A DNA stretch of 5,426 nucleotides from Methanoregulaceae archaeon (GTDB taxonomy: Archaea > Halobacteriota > Methanomicrobia > Methanomicrobiales > Methanospirillaceae), in NCBI GenBank assembly GCA_025453715.1, contig JALOPT010000120.1:1-5426 (forward strand), written 5' to 3'. A program made the translations under genes and the position numbers. Positions 1 through 5,426 of the stretch are shown in pieces. Below the pieces are notes generated by a model. That model was not told the origin of the DNA and ran no database searches. It saw only the letters and a program-made list of their open reading frames with translations. Each line of letters begins with the position of its first letter. Positions within the stretch are counted from its first letter, which is position 1.

Positions 1-16
1 ACCCCGGAATTCTGGC

Positions 17-24
17 TTATATCC
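17..24 (+). promoter_or_regulatory. Candidate TATA box for ileS
   Basis: The sequence TTATATCC resembles the archaeal TATA consensus (TTTATATA). Archaeal transcription normally starts about 25 bases downstream of the box centre, which here would be near position 45 and give a leader of about 85 bases before ileS. No clear purine-rich BRE precedes it. An alternative, poorer AT-rich stretch (TTATGAATATT, 87-97) would instead give a leader of only some 10 bases. The choice between the two matters for the hairpin described at 98-127. Confidence 0.35.
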
Positions 25-29
25 AATGA

Positions 30-48
30 TATGTATGAATGATACATA
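30..48. repeat. 19-bp inverted repeat, operator-like
   Basis: TATGTAT and ATACATA form perfect 7-bp arms around the 5-base spacer GAATG. The repeat lies just downstream of the candidate TATA box, across the region where transcription would be expected to start. Archaeal repressors commonly bind at this position. I do not recognise the motif as belonging to a known regulator. It is too AT-rich and has no following T tract, so a factor-independent terminator is unlikely. Confidence 0.5.
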
Positions 49-97
49 CCCCTGTTGAAAAACTACTTTGTGCTGAAGGTTGAATAGTTATGAATAT

Positions 98-127
98 TCT
101 CCTCGCCTCACCGCCACCGGGAGGAGA
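98..127 (+). promoter_or_regulatory. Possible Shine-Dalgarno-sequestering hairpin in the ileS leader
   Basis: TCTCCTC at 98-104 is perfectly complementary to GAGGAGA at 121-127, which contains most of the ileS ribosome binding site. The 16-base interval can form a small inner stem, CCG (111-113) with CGG (118-120). A second pyrimidine tract, CCTC (106-109), could pair with GAGG (121-124) as an alternative. If the transcript begins upstream of 98, this fold would hide the ribosome binding site and could tune IleRS synthesis. The complementarity is seen directly; a regulatory function is inferred, and purine/pyrimidine-rich sequence makes chance pairing easier. Confidence 0.35.
119..126 (+). 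promoter_or_regulatory. Strong ribosome binding site for ileS
   Basis: GGGAGGAG contains the full GGAGG core complementary to the 3' end of 16S rRNA. It ends about 5-6 bases before the TTG at 131, which is ideal spacing. This site decides the start codon: no ATG lies at a comparable distance, and the next in-frame TTG (146) has no such site. The other genes in this window show no comparable Shine-Dalgarno sequence. Confidence 0.8.
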
Positions 128-130
128 TAA

Positions 131-3100
131 TTGAGGGATGATAGGTTGAAGGAAGTAACCAGCAGTTATAATGCTCATGAGATCGAGGAGTCCGTCCAGC
201 AGCTCTGGCATGATGAAAATACCTTTTCAGCAGTTCAGTCACTCCATGCAGGGGACCCGCCGTTTTTCTTTGTTGATGGCCCGCCATATACAACCGGCCA
301 CATCCATCTCGGTACAGCGTGGAACAAGATTCTAAAAGACAGCCTGCTCCGTTATCACCGGATGTGCGGACGACATGTAATTGCCAGGGCAGGTTATGAT
401 ATGCACGGGCTCCCTATCGAGGTCAGGGTTGAGCAGCAGCTTGGTTTCTCCTCAAAGAAAGATATCGAGACCTTCGGGATTGAGAAATTTATTGACCACT
501 GCCGCGATTTTGCAGAGAAAAACAAGGACGTAATGAGCGGCCAGTTTAAAAAACTGGGGATCTGGCTTGATTTTGAAGATCCGTACCAGACAATCCAGCC
601 TGAATATATCGAAGCTGCATGGTGGACCATCCAGAGGGCGGCAGGGCGTGGGATGCTTGAACGGGGCTTCCGTGTCGTGAACTGGTGCCCAAGGTGTGCA
701 ACAGCAATTGCAGATGCTGAAGTCGAATACTGGGAAGAGACAGACCCTTCAATTTTCGTAAAATTTCCCCTGCAGGGAACACCAGGTGAATCCCTTGTCA
801 TATGGACCACAACACCATGGACCCTTCCGGCAAACGTCGCCGTGGCAGTCAGCCCGGATCTCACCTATGCCCGTGTAAAGGCGGTAAAAGGTGGCAGCGA
901 AGAAATTCTATGGATTGCATCTGAACTGGTGGAACCCGTTCTTAAAAAGGGAAAGTACCAGGATTATTCTGTTATTGAAGAAAAGCAGGGGAAAGATCTT
1001 GTCGGAATGACCTACGACTCCCCGCTGTCAGACCAGGTACCGGTCCAGAAAGAGATGGTGCACCGGGTTGTTACCGCGGATTTTGTAACATCAGAAAATA
1101 CCGGGTTCGTCCATATCGCCCCGGGACACGGGTGGGATGATTACCTCCTCGGCCAGAAGGAAGGGCTTGCAATTGTCTGCCCTGTTGATTCAACCGGGCA
1201 CTTTACGAAAGAGGGCGGTGCATTCGAATGCATGTTTGTAAAAGACGCAGATGAAATTGTCCTGAAAGAGCTGGGGGAACACCTCCTAGGGAGAGGAAAA
1301 GTCACCCACCGGTATGGTCACTGCTGGCGGTGCAAAACTCCGATCATCTTCCGTGCTACCTCGCAATGGTTCCTGAAGGCATCGGCAATGAAGGAGCGGA
1401 TGCTCGAAGAGGTAGCGATCGTAAAATGGTACCCCGAATGGGCAGGAAGTGCACGGTTCTACGACTGGATCAAGGAAGCACGTGACTGGTGTATCTCCAG
1501 GCAGCGGTACTGGGGAATCCCGATCCCGATCTGGGAATGCAGGAAATGTAAACATATCCGTGTCTTTGGCACAATAAAAGAGCTCGAAGATGCAAGCGGA
1601 ACTCCCTTACCAGACCCGCACCGCCCGTATGTGGACAAGGTGACCGTACCGTGTTCTTGTGGTGGTACGATGCACCGGGTTGAAGATATCTTTGATGTCT
1701 GGTTTGACTCCGCCGTTGCCTCCTGGGCGACGCTCCGGTACCCGGGCAGCAAGGAAGCGTTTGACCAGCTATGGCCGGCGGACTTCATCGCCGAGGGACA
1801 GGACCAGACCCGGGGGTGGTTCTACTCGCAGCTAGGCGCAAGCACGATAGCCTTCGACTGTTCGCCTTACAAGAGTGTCCTCATGCACGGCTTTGCGCTC
1901 GATGCAGAAGGCCGGAAAATGAGTAAAAGTCTTGGGAACGTGGTGACTCCCGAAGAAGTTGTGGCGGCTCACGGTGTCGATGTATTGAGATTGTATGTCC
2001 TATCCTCAAGTGCACCATGGGATGACCTGAAATTCAACTGGGAGGGTGTGAAGACCGTAAACAGGACGATGAACATCTTCTGGAATGTCTACCGGTTCCC
2101 GTTACCGTATATGATCCTTGACCACTGGGAACCCTTCAACAAGGGCGGTTGCTGGGATGATACATTTGTAAAAGAGCATTTCTCCCGGATGCCTGACGAG
2201 GACCGCTGGATTATTTCCCGTATCAACAGCCTTGCACAGCAGATGAATGAGTCAATCGGTGAGTGCCAGCTCCACAAGGTCACCCGGGGACTGATGTCGT
2301 TCATTCTCGATGACCTGTCGCGTTGGTATGTTCAACTGGTCCGGCCCAGGCTCTGGCTCGAAGAAGAATCCGAGAAGAAACAGTATGCCTACGAGACCAT
2401 GTATTACGTAATGCGCCAGCTCGTTACGCTCCTCGCACCCTTTACTCCTCATATTACCGAGCAGATGTATGAAAATATCAGGCTCCGGAATGACCCTGCC
2501 AGTATCCATATGCTCACGTGGTTCACAGGTAATCCACACCTCATCGATACCGGGATCGAGTCCCGTATGAGCATTGTCCAGTCCTTTGACGAAGCCCAGG
2601 CAAATGCCCGGCAGTCAGGAAAAAGAAAACTCCGCTGGCCGGTATCCGAATGTGTTATCGCAACTGGCTCCCCGGATATCCGGGCCGCTGTTGAACAGTT
2701 AAATGACCTCTGTTGTGACCGGGCGAATGCGAAGTGTGTCAGGGTTGTCGAAGGTGTCTATGACCGGGTCTCATGGAAAGCGGAACCGGTCATGAAGGCA
2801 CTTGGCCCGGGTTTCGGAAAGAATGCCCCGAAGGTGAAGGAATTAATTCTCGCTGCCGATGGCAATAAAGTAAGGGAAGCAACGCTTTCAGGCAAGACGT
2901 ATACCCTCGTGTCAGGGAATGACCACTTTGAGATAGGGTGTGACCATGTCACCTTTGTTGAAGGATTGCCGGAATCAGTTTTCTCTGCACCTATGCAGGA
3001 CTCCACGGTGTATGTTGATACAGCGCTTACCCCTGAACTTGAAGCGGAAGGCAATGCGAGAGAGGTTATCCGCCGTATTCAGGAGATGCGCCGGCAGCTT

Positions 3101-3334
3101 GATCTCAATGTTGAAGATTTCATCGCATCATATGTGGTAATCAACGACCCCCGTATCTGTGAGCTTGTCAGCTCGCAATGGAAAGATGGGATCATGGAAG
3201 AAGTCAGGGCAAAACAGCTGACAATGTCAGCGAATGGATCATCAGGTCCCGGTGGGGACTGGGACCTTGAAAAAGACTGGGATATTGAGGGACTTTCAGT
3301 CAGGATCGGGATTTCAGGGCTCACGGATCAGTGA
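131..3334 (+). CDS. ileS: Isoleucyl-tRNA synthetase (IleRS), archaeal type
   Basis: This cytoplasmic class I synthetase activates isoleucine with ATP, charges tRNA-Ile and hydrolyses mischarged valine. At 1067 residues it has the length usual for archaeal enzymes. The HIGH-type motif HIHLG is at 57-61 and KMSKS at 596-600. Other active-site signatures are WCISRQRYWG (453-462) and EGQDQTRGW (555-563). The editing domain shows WTTTPWT (225-231) and HIAPGHGWDD (328-337). Probable metal-binding cysteine pairs are C186/C189, C398/C401, C470/C473 and C508/C510. An anticodon-binding helical domain starts near W693, followed by the LRWP segment (834-837) and a C-terminal region with the TPELEAEG...REVIRR element (about 967-983). 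The TTG start is fixed by a strong ribosome binding site. The frame is intact with no missing signature. The last 21 bases overlap the 3' end of convergent thg1. Confidence 0.98.
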   Translation: MRDDRLKEVTSSYNAHEIEESVQQLWHDENTFSAVQSLHAGDPPFFFVDGPPYTTGHIHLGTAWNKILKDSLLRYHRMCGRHVIARAGYDMHGLPIEVRVEQQLGFSSKKDIETFGIEKFIDHCRDFAEKNKDVMSGQFKKLGIWLDFEDPYQTIQPEYIEAAWWTIQRAAGRGMLERGFRVVNWCPRCATAIADAEVEYWEETDPSIFVKFPLQGTPGESLVIWTTTPWTLPANVAVAVSPDLTYARVKAVKGGSEEILWIASELVEPVLKKGKYQDYSVIEEKQGKDLVGMTYDSPLSDQVPVQKEMVHRVVTADFVTSENTGFVHIAPGHGWDDYLLGQKEGLAIVCPVDSTGHFTKEGGAFECMFVKDADEIVLKELGEHLLGRGKVTHRYGHCWRCKTPIIFRATSQWFLKASAMKERMLEEVAIVKWYPEWAGSARFYDWIKEARDWCISRQRYWGIPIPIWECRKCKHIRVFGTIKELEDASGTPLPDPHRPYVDKVTVPCSCGGTMHRVEDIFDVWFDSAVASWATLRYPGSKEAFDQLWPADFIAEGQDQTRGWFYSQLGASTIAFDCSPYKSVLMHGFALDAEGRKMSKSLGNVVTPEEVVAAHGVDVLRLYVLSSSAPWDDLKFNWEGVKTVNRTMNIFWNVYRFPLPYMILDHWEPFNKGGCWDDTFVKEHFSRMPDEDRWIISRINSLAQQMNESIGECQLHKVTRGLMSFILDDLSRWYVQLVRPRLWLEEESEKKQYAYETMYYVMRQLVTLLAPFTPHITEQMYENIRLRNDPASIHMLTWFTGNPHLIDTGIESRMSIVQSFDEAQANARQSGKRKLRWPVSECVIATGSPDIRAAVEQLNDLCCDRANAKCVRVVEGVYDRVSWKAEPVMKALGPGFGKNAPKVKELILAADGNKVREATLSGKTYTLVSGNDHFEIGCDHVTFVEGLPESVFSAPMQDSTVYVDTALTPELEAEGNAREVIRRIQEMRRQLDLNVEDFIASYVVINDPRICELVSSQWKDGIMEEVRAKQLTMSANGSSGPGGDWDLEKDWDIEGLSVRIGISGLTDQ

Positions 3335-4045
3335 AACGAGGAATTTGTGTCCTTCCGGTGTGTTAAAGAGCGGGAGTTCCTCGTCTATAGTCACGGAACT
3401 ACGGAGTGTCTCTGCGGTTTCATTGGTAACGGGATTGAAACCGTGGACTTTTTTTAACATTTTATACACAAGGGCACCACGACGCTGCCATGTGGGGGTA
3501 GCTGCAAGGTTTACCCCCCTTGCATACATCATTTCGTGGAGCTCTTTTGAAGGCATACCGAGAAGTTTCCTCTGTGCGTCTGCCGGAGTCATTCCTTCGT
3601 TTAACAGCGCCGCCTGGCAATAGGCATTAATATGGTTCCGCCAGGCTTCATGCTGCCGGTTTTTTAAATATTCTGCTGCAAGTTCCGGTGTTATCTGGAC
3701 GATCCGTGCATCAAATGCAACCGGGCTTTCGGGATGAATATTCAGTGAAAGGGCACTGGCAGCGTACGATGATGCGATGGAATCGATCTTCTCCACCCTC
3801 CCGCGGAAGGGAACCGAGCTAAAGTAAAGGCTGATTTCGTCGGAAAATGTATATGCAAAATCAGGGTTCAGTCCTGAGTGGGAAACCAAGGATTCTGACA
3901 CGCTGACCATTGCCTGGTGGAACTTCTGGTCGAAAGGTTTCTCGAAGGCCAGGTGAGAAGCGAGACGGTGAAATGCCCGCCCATCGATTCTGACAAAAAT
4001 GGGGGGGACTGTGATGAGGTTGCTGAACAGCTCCCGTTGTTTCAT
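3314..4045 (-). CDS. thg1: tRNA(His) guanylyltransferase / Thg1-like 3'-5' polymerase
   Basis: Thg1 enzymes add nucleotides to the 5' end of tRNA. Eukaryotic Thg1 adds the G-1 of tRNA-His, while archaeal members perform templated 3'-5' addition and may repair tRNA ends. The 243-residue product has RIDGRAFH (19-26) and FSDEISLYF (67-75), supplying the two-metal acidic residues D21 and D69 with E70. FRGRVEK (80-86), FDAR (111-114), RQHEAWRN (130-137) and PTWQRRG (184-190) are also typical of the family; RQ-EAWRN rather than the eukaryotic WRQ form suggests the archaeal/bacterial-type branch. The ATG places RIDGR at the usual distance from the N-terminus; no good Shine-Dalgarno site precedes it. 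Unlike the gene reported in Methanosarcina acetivorans, it has no in-frame amber codon. It lies 74 bp downstream of the PRC-barrel gene and could be co-transcribed with it. Whether it acts on tRNA-His or in general repair cannot be told from sequence. Confidence 0.94.
   Translation of the reverse strand: MKQRELFSNLITVPPIFVRIDGRAFHRLASHLAFEKPFDQKFHQAMVSVSESLVSHSGLNPDFAYTFSDEISLYFSSVPFRGRVEKIDSIASSYAASALSLNIHPESPVAFDARIVQITPELAAEYLKNRQHEAWRNHINAYCQAALLNEGMTPADAQRKLLGMPSKELHEMMYARGVNLAATPTWQRRGALVYKMLKKVHGFNPVTNETAETLRSSVTIDEELPLFNTPEGHKFLVSLIREP
3449..3455 (+). terminator. Weak candidate T-tract terminator for ileS
   Basis: Seven consecutive T on the plus strand lie about 115 bases past the ileS stop, followed by a further T-rich stretch (ATTTTATAC). 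Archaeal RNA polymerase can terminate at such T tracts without a hairpin. The run is also the complement of lysine codons in thg1 (around residues 195-199), so it may simply be coding sequence. If it does work, the ileS transcript would extend over the 3' part of thg1. Confidence 0.2.
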
Positions 4046-4103
4046 GGTATTTTGTCCGGATGATTCCCTGGAAACACAATTTCTGACCCGGGAAAATTTT
4101 CTT

Positions 4104-4112
4104 GATTATGAA
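4104..4112 (-). promoter_or_regulatory. Weak candidate promoter for thg1 in the 74-bp gap
   Basis: Read on the minus strand, the gap 4046-4119 contains TTACTTTTT just after the PRC-barrel stop (a possible weak termination tract), then TTCATAATC, a poor TATA-like element. That would place a start near 4080 and give a leader of about 35 bases. The gap also contains TTCCCTGGAA (4064-4073), a short imperfectly spaced palindrome with 4-bp arms. None of this is strong, and read-through from the PRC-barrel gene is equally possible. Confidence 0.2.
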
Positions 4113-4119
4113 AAAGTAA

Positions 4120-4377
4120 TTACATCTCTTCCGATTTGAAAGCACCCGGAAGATGACGGATGATGACAATATCACCAATACTACCTATTATCCGGAATGG
4201 TATCTTCAGTCCCTTGTAATTTTTAATATCGACAAGTTCCGGGTTTAATTTTCCCACGACAACTGACTCAATTTTTTTCCCGTCAACATCAATGACTACA
4301 TCTTCCACTTCACCGACAAAAATACTCTTTTCGGTGTATACATTCAGTCCGAACATTTCAGTAATCTGTTTTCTCAT
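4120..4377 (-). CDS. Small stand-alone PRC-barrel domain protein
   Basis: The 85-residue soluble protein is essentially a single PRC-barrel. Its pattern FGLNVYTEKSIFVGEVEDVV (residues 9-28) followed by VDGKKIESVVVGKLNPEL (31-48) and closing GDIVIIR (68-74) matches the many short archaeal members. PRC-barrels are small beta-barrels that bind partner proteins or RNA; they occur in RimM and in photosynthetic reaction centre H subunits. In haloarchaea, small PRC-barrel proteins (CdpB1/CdpB2) act in cell division with SepF. Whether this protein does so is unknown, and similarity beyond the fold was not tested. I chose the ATG at 4377; an in-frame TTG at 4386 would add three residues and the ATG at 4356 would remove seven. 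A TATA box at 4393-4401 sits just upstream, so transcription probably begins close to or slightly inside the annotated start. It is divergent from the M50 protease and upstream of thg1. Confidence 0.87.
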   Translation of the reverse strand: MRKQITEMFGLNVYTEKSIFVGEVEDVVIDVDGKKIESVVVGKLNPELVDIKNYKGLKIPFRIIGSIGDIVIIRHLPGAFKSEEM

Positions 4378-4392
4378 CCTGATCAATTCAAG

Positions 4393-4401
4393 AATATATA
4401 C
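4393..4401. promoter_or_regulatory. TATA box, possibly bidirectional, between the PRC-barrel and M50 genes
   Basis: AATATATAC contains the self-complementary core TATATA (4395-4400), so it can be read on both strands. For the plus strand, a start about 25 bases downstream (near 4422) would leave only about 5-8 bases before the protease ATG at 4429. This fits a leaderless or nearly leaderless transcript and the lack of any Shine-Dalgarno site there. The purine-rich TTCAAG just upstream could serve as the plus-strand BRE. For the minus strand, the predicted start near 4373 falls at the beginning of the PRC-barrel gene, which is slightly inside the annotated ATG and leaves its exact start open. 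Confidence 0.55.
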
Positions 4402-4403
4402 TA

Positions 4404-4438
4404 GAACAGTTAAAAAGATACTCTTTTAATGAACAGTT
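4404..4438. repeat. Two GAACAGTT direct repeats flanking the protease start
   Basis: GAACAGTT occurs at 4404-4411 and at 4431-4438, 27 bp apart start to start. The second copy extends to GAACAGTTC, an odd-centred palindrome (GAAC-A-GTTC). The copies bracket the 4413-4427 inverted repeat, and the second falls within codons 2-4 of the protease gene. The same 8-mer occurs at least once inside ileS (near 2692-2700), so coincidence is a real possibility. Confidence 0.3.
4413..4427. repeat. Inverted repeat immediately before the M50 protease start
   Basis: AAAAGA (4413-4418) and TCTTTT (4422-4427) are perfect 6-bp arms around TAC. The repeat lies between the TATA box and the ATG at 4429, covering the expected plus-strand transcription start. 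For the minus strand it lies just upstream of the same TATA box. A protein bound here could repress the protease gene and affect the PRC-barrel gene too. The arms are A/T-rich, so chance symmetry is possible. Confidence 0.45.
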
Positions 4439-5426
4439 CATTCAGAATCGGCTCACTTTTCGGAGTCCCGATCTATATCCACTGGACATTCCTGATCGTG
4501 ATCCCTCTTTTCGCATGGATCATCGGAACACAGATAGCAATAACCGTCAGCCTCATTACCGACTCTTATAATTTCGTTTTTGGGTGGTTACATCCATTTA
4601 CTGTAGATACCACTTTTTTTGCCATCGATGTATATTCGTATCTTCTCGGTGCCTTGATTTCAATTGGGCTTTTCATTGGTGTTCTTATCCATGAAATGGC
4701 TCATTCCCTGGTTGCCAGGAAATTCGGGCTGAAAATTAATAATATCACGCTCCTAATTTTTGGTGGCATATCCTCTATCGAGGAAGGCACTCCTGATCCA
4801 CGGATAGAACTTCCTGTTGCGCTCGCAGGGCCGATGATGAGTCTTGTTATTGCAGTTGTGTGTTCCGGTATTGCATATGCTGCGGATGTTGCCATTGCCG
4901 ATCGGGTGGTTGCCGGGACTCTTGTTTTTTTCTTTGGTTACCTGGGTCTCCTGAATTTTATTCTCTTTGTTTTCAACCTGCTCCCGGCGTTCCCGATGGA
5001 CGGGGGCAGGGTGCTTCGTGCCTGGCTTGCGAAGTCAAAACCACTCCCCGAAGCGACCAGGATTGCCGCAAATATCGGGAAAGGATTTGCCATCCTCTTC
5101 GGCATCTTCGCAATTGTCACCTTCAGCCCGATCCTGATCATTATCGCGGTGTTTATTTATCTTGGTGCAAGTCAGGAATCAGATGCAATCAGGTATAAAT
5201 TTCTACTGCAGGATGTCAGCGTTGGGGATATGATGTCAAAACCTGTCATCAGTGTACCGTTGAACATGCCGGTCCGGGAAGTGATCGATCTGATGTATGG
5301 TAGCCGGCACCTTGGGTTCCCTGTTGTTGACAGGGGCGTGCTTGTCGGGATGATTACGGTGGCAGATGTACATAAACTGTCTCCGCTTGACCGCGAGGCA
5401 ATGCAGGTGCGGGACGTTATGTCAAG
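4429..5426 (+). CDS. Site-2 protease family (M50) membrane metalloprotease with CBS domains, 3' end cut by the window
   Basis: This is a zinc-dependent intramembrane protease of the S2P class, which cleaves substrates within the membrane. The visible 332 residues carry HEMAH (88-92, the HExxH zinc site) inside a hydrophobic helix and NLLPAFPMDGGR (183-194), where D191 is the third zinc ligand. Hydrophobic segments lie at about 20-38, 70-95, 128-150, 160-185 and 218-246. N-terminal FGVPIYIHWTF (11-21) is typical of the family's first helix. From about 261 a CBS domain begins (VGDMMSKPVISV, 265-276; GVLVGMITVADV, 303-314), and a second starts near 327 (VRDVMS) and is cut off. CBS domains often sense adenine nucleotides; Methanocaldococcus jannaschii S2P has the same layout. 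The ATG at 4429 lacks a Shine-Dalgarno site and fits a leaderless transcript. The region between helices 1 and 2 (39-68) is a polar/aromatic loop. The substrate is unknown; by analogy it may be a membrane-tethered regulator. Confidence 0.95.
   Translation, partial: MNSSFRIGSLFGVPIYIHWTFLIVIPLFAWIIGTQIAITVSLITDSYNFVFGWLHPFTVDTTFFAIDVYSYLLGALISIGLFIGVLIHEMAHSLVARKFGLKINNITLLIFGGISSIEEGTPDPRIELPVALAGPMMSLVIAVVCSGIAYAADVAIADRVVAGTLVFFFGYLGLLNFILFVFNLLPAFPMDGGRVLRAWLAKSKPLPEATRIAANIGKGFAILFGIFAIVTFSPILIIIAVFIYLGASQESDAIRYKFLLQDVSVGDMMSKPVISVPLNMPVREVIDLMYGSRHLGFPVVDRGVLVGMITVADVHKLSPLDREAMQVRDVMS

Noticed and set aside
30..48. The inverted repeat before ileS as a terminator of an upstream gene
   Set aside because: The arms are short and AT-rich and no T tract follows on either strand, so an operator-like role is the more likely reading.
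1..130. A coding gene or small RNA gene in the ileS leader
   Set aside because: The minus-strand open frames reaching into this region continue into antisense of ileS and lack family resemblance, and no tRNA-like or snoRNA-like structure is evident.
394..864. Long open frame on the minus strand (156 codons) inside ileS
   Set aside because: It lies wholly opposite conserved catalytic and editing regions of ileS, its product resembles no family I recognise, and it has no promoter or ribosome binding site of note; it is a shadow of the ileS codons.
3234..3623. Plus-strand open frame of 129 codons running from the ileS 3' end into the thg1 region
   Set aside because: It is out of frame with ileS and antisense to thg1, both of which are clearly real by conserved motifs; its product is low in recognisable features.
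3314..4045. Possible pyrrolysine (in-frame TAG) in thg1, as reported in Methanosarcina acetivorans
   Set aside because: The frame is open from ATG to a TGA stop with no internal TAG, so there is no sign of amber recoding here.
3861..4178. Minus-strand open frame overlapping the thg1 start, the gap and the PRC-barrel 3' end
   Set aside because: It covers the N-terminal part of thg1 in another frame and has no family resemblance; the thg1 frame carries the RIDGRAFH and SDE motifs.
4860..5198. Plus-strand cysteine-rich open frame of 112 codons inside the protease gene
   Set aside because: It is an alternate frame of the membrane protease; the cysteines arise from shifted reading of hydrophobic codons, and the protease frame carries the conserved NLLPAFPMDGGR motif.
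1..5426. CRISPR array, insertion sequence, tRNA gene or prophage element
   Set aside because: No regularly spaced repeats, transposase motifs, terminal inverted repeats or cloverleaf structures were seen on either strand by reading.

Overview
The window looks like a piece of a methanogenic archaeal chromosome, most likely Methanomicrobiales or a close relative. That placement is an inference from protein types and was not tested by database search. It rests on a long archaeal/eukaryotic-type isoleucyl-tRNA synthetase, an archaeal-type Thg1 protein, a small stand-alone PRC-barrel protein, and a site-2 protease with C-terminal CBS domains. Promoters look archaeal (TATA-like boxes, one gene apparently leaderless). 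The window is almost fully coding and shows no mobile element, CRISPR array or RNA gene.

Layout. Positions 1-130 are the leader of ileS. It holds a candidate TATA box, a 19-bp inverted repeat between that box and the expected transcription start, and a strong Shine-Dalgarno site (SD) whose core can pair with a pyrimidine tract just upstream. ileS (131-3334, +) begins at TTG and is complete. thg1 (3314-4045, -) converges on ileS and overlaps its 3' end by 21 bp. Upstream of thg1 on the same strand, after a 74-bp gap, is a small PRC-barrel gene (4120-4377, -). A short AT-rich divergent control region (4378-4428) separates it from an M50 intramembrane metalloprotease gene (4429 to the window end, +), which is cut off inside its second CBS domain.

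How the genes fit together. IleRS charges tRNA-Ile, and Thg1-family enzymes add or repair 5' nucleotides on tRNA, so the convergent pair shares a tRNA theme. The PRC-barrel protein and the membrane protease may share a promoter region. No functional link between them can be shown from sequence alone.

The protein families are ordinary. The more unusual signals are regulatory: the possible SD-sequestering hairpin and the operator-like palindrome before ileS, the coding overlap of two convergent tRNA genes, and the palindrome and repeats packed into the PRC-barrel/protease intergenic region. I found no convincing new multi-gene system.
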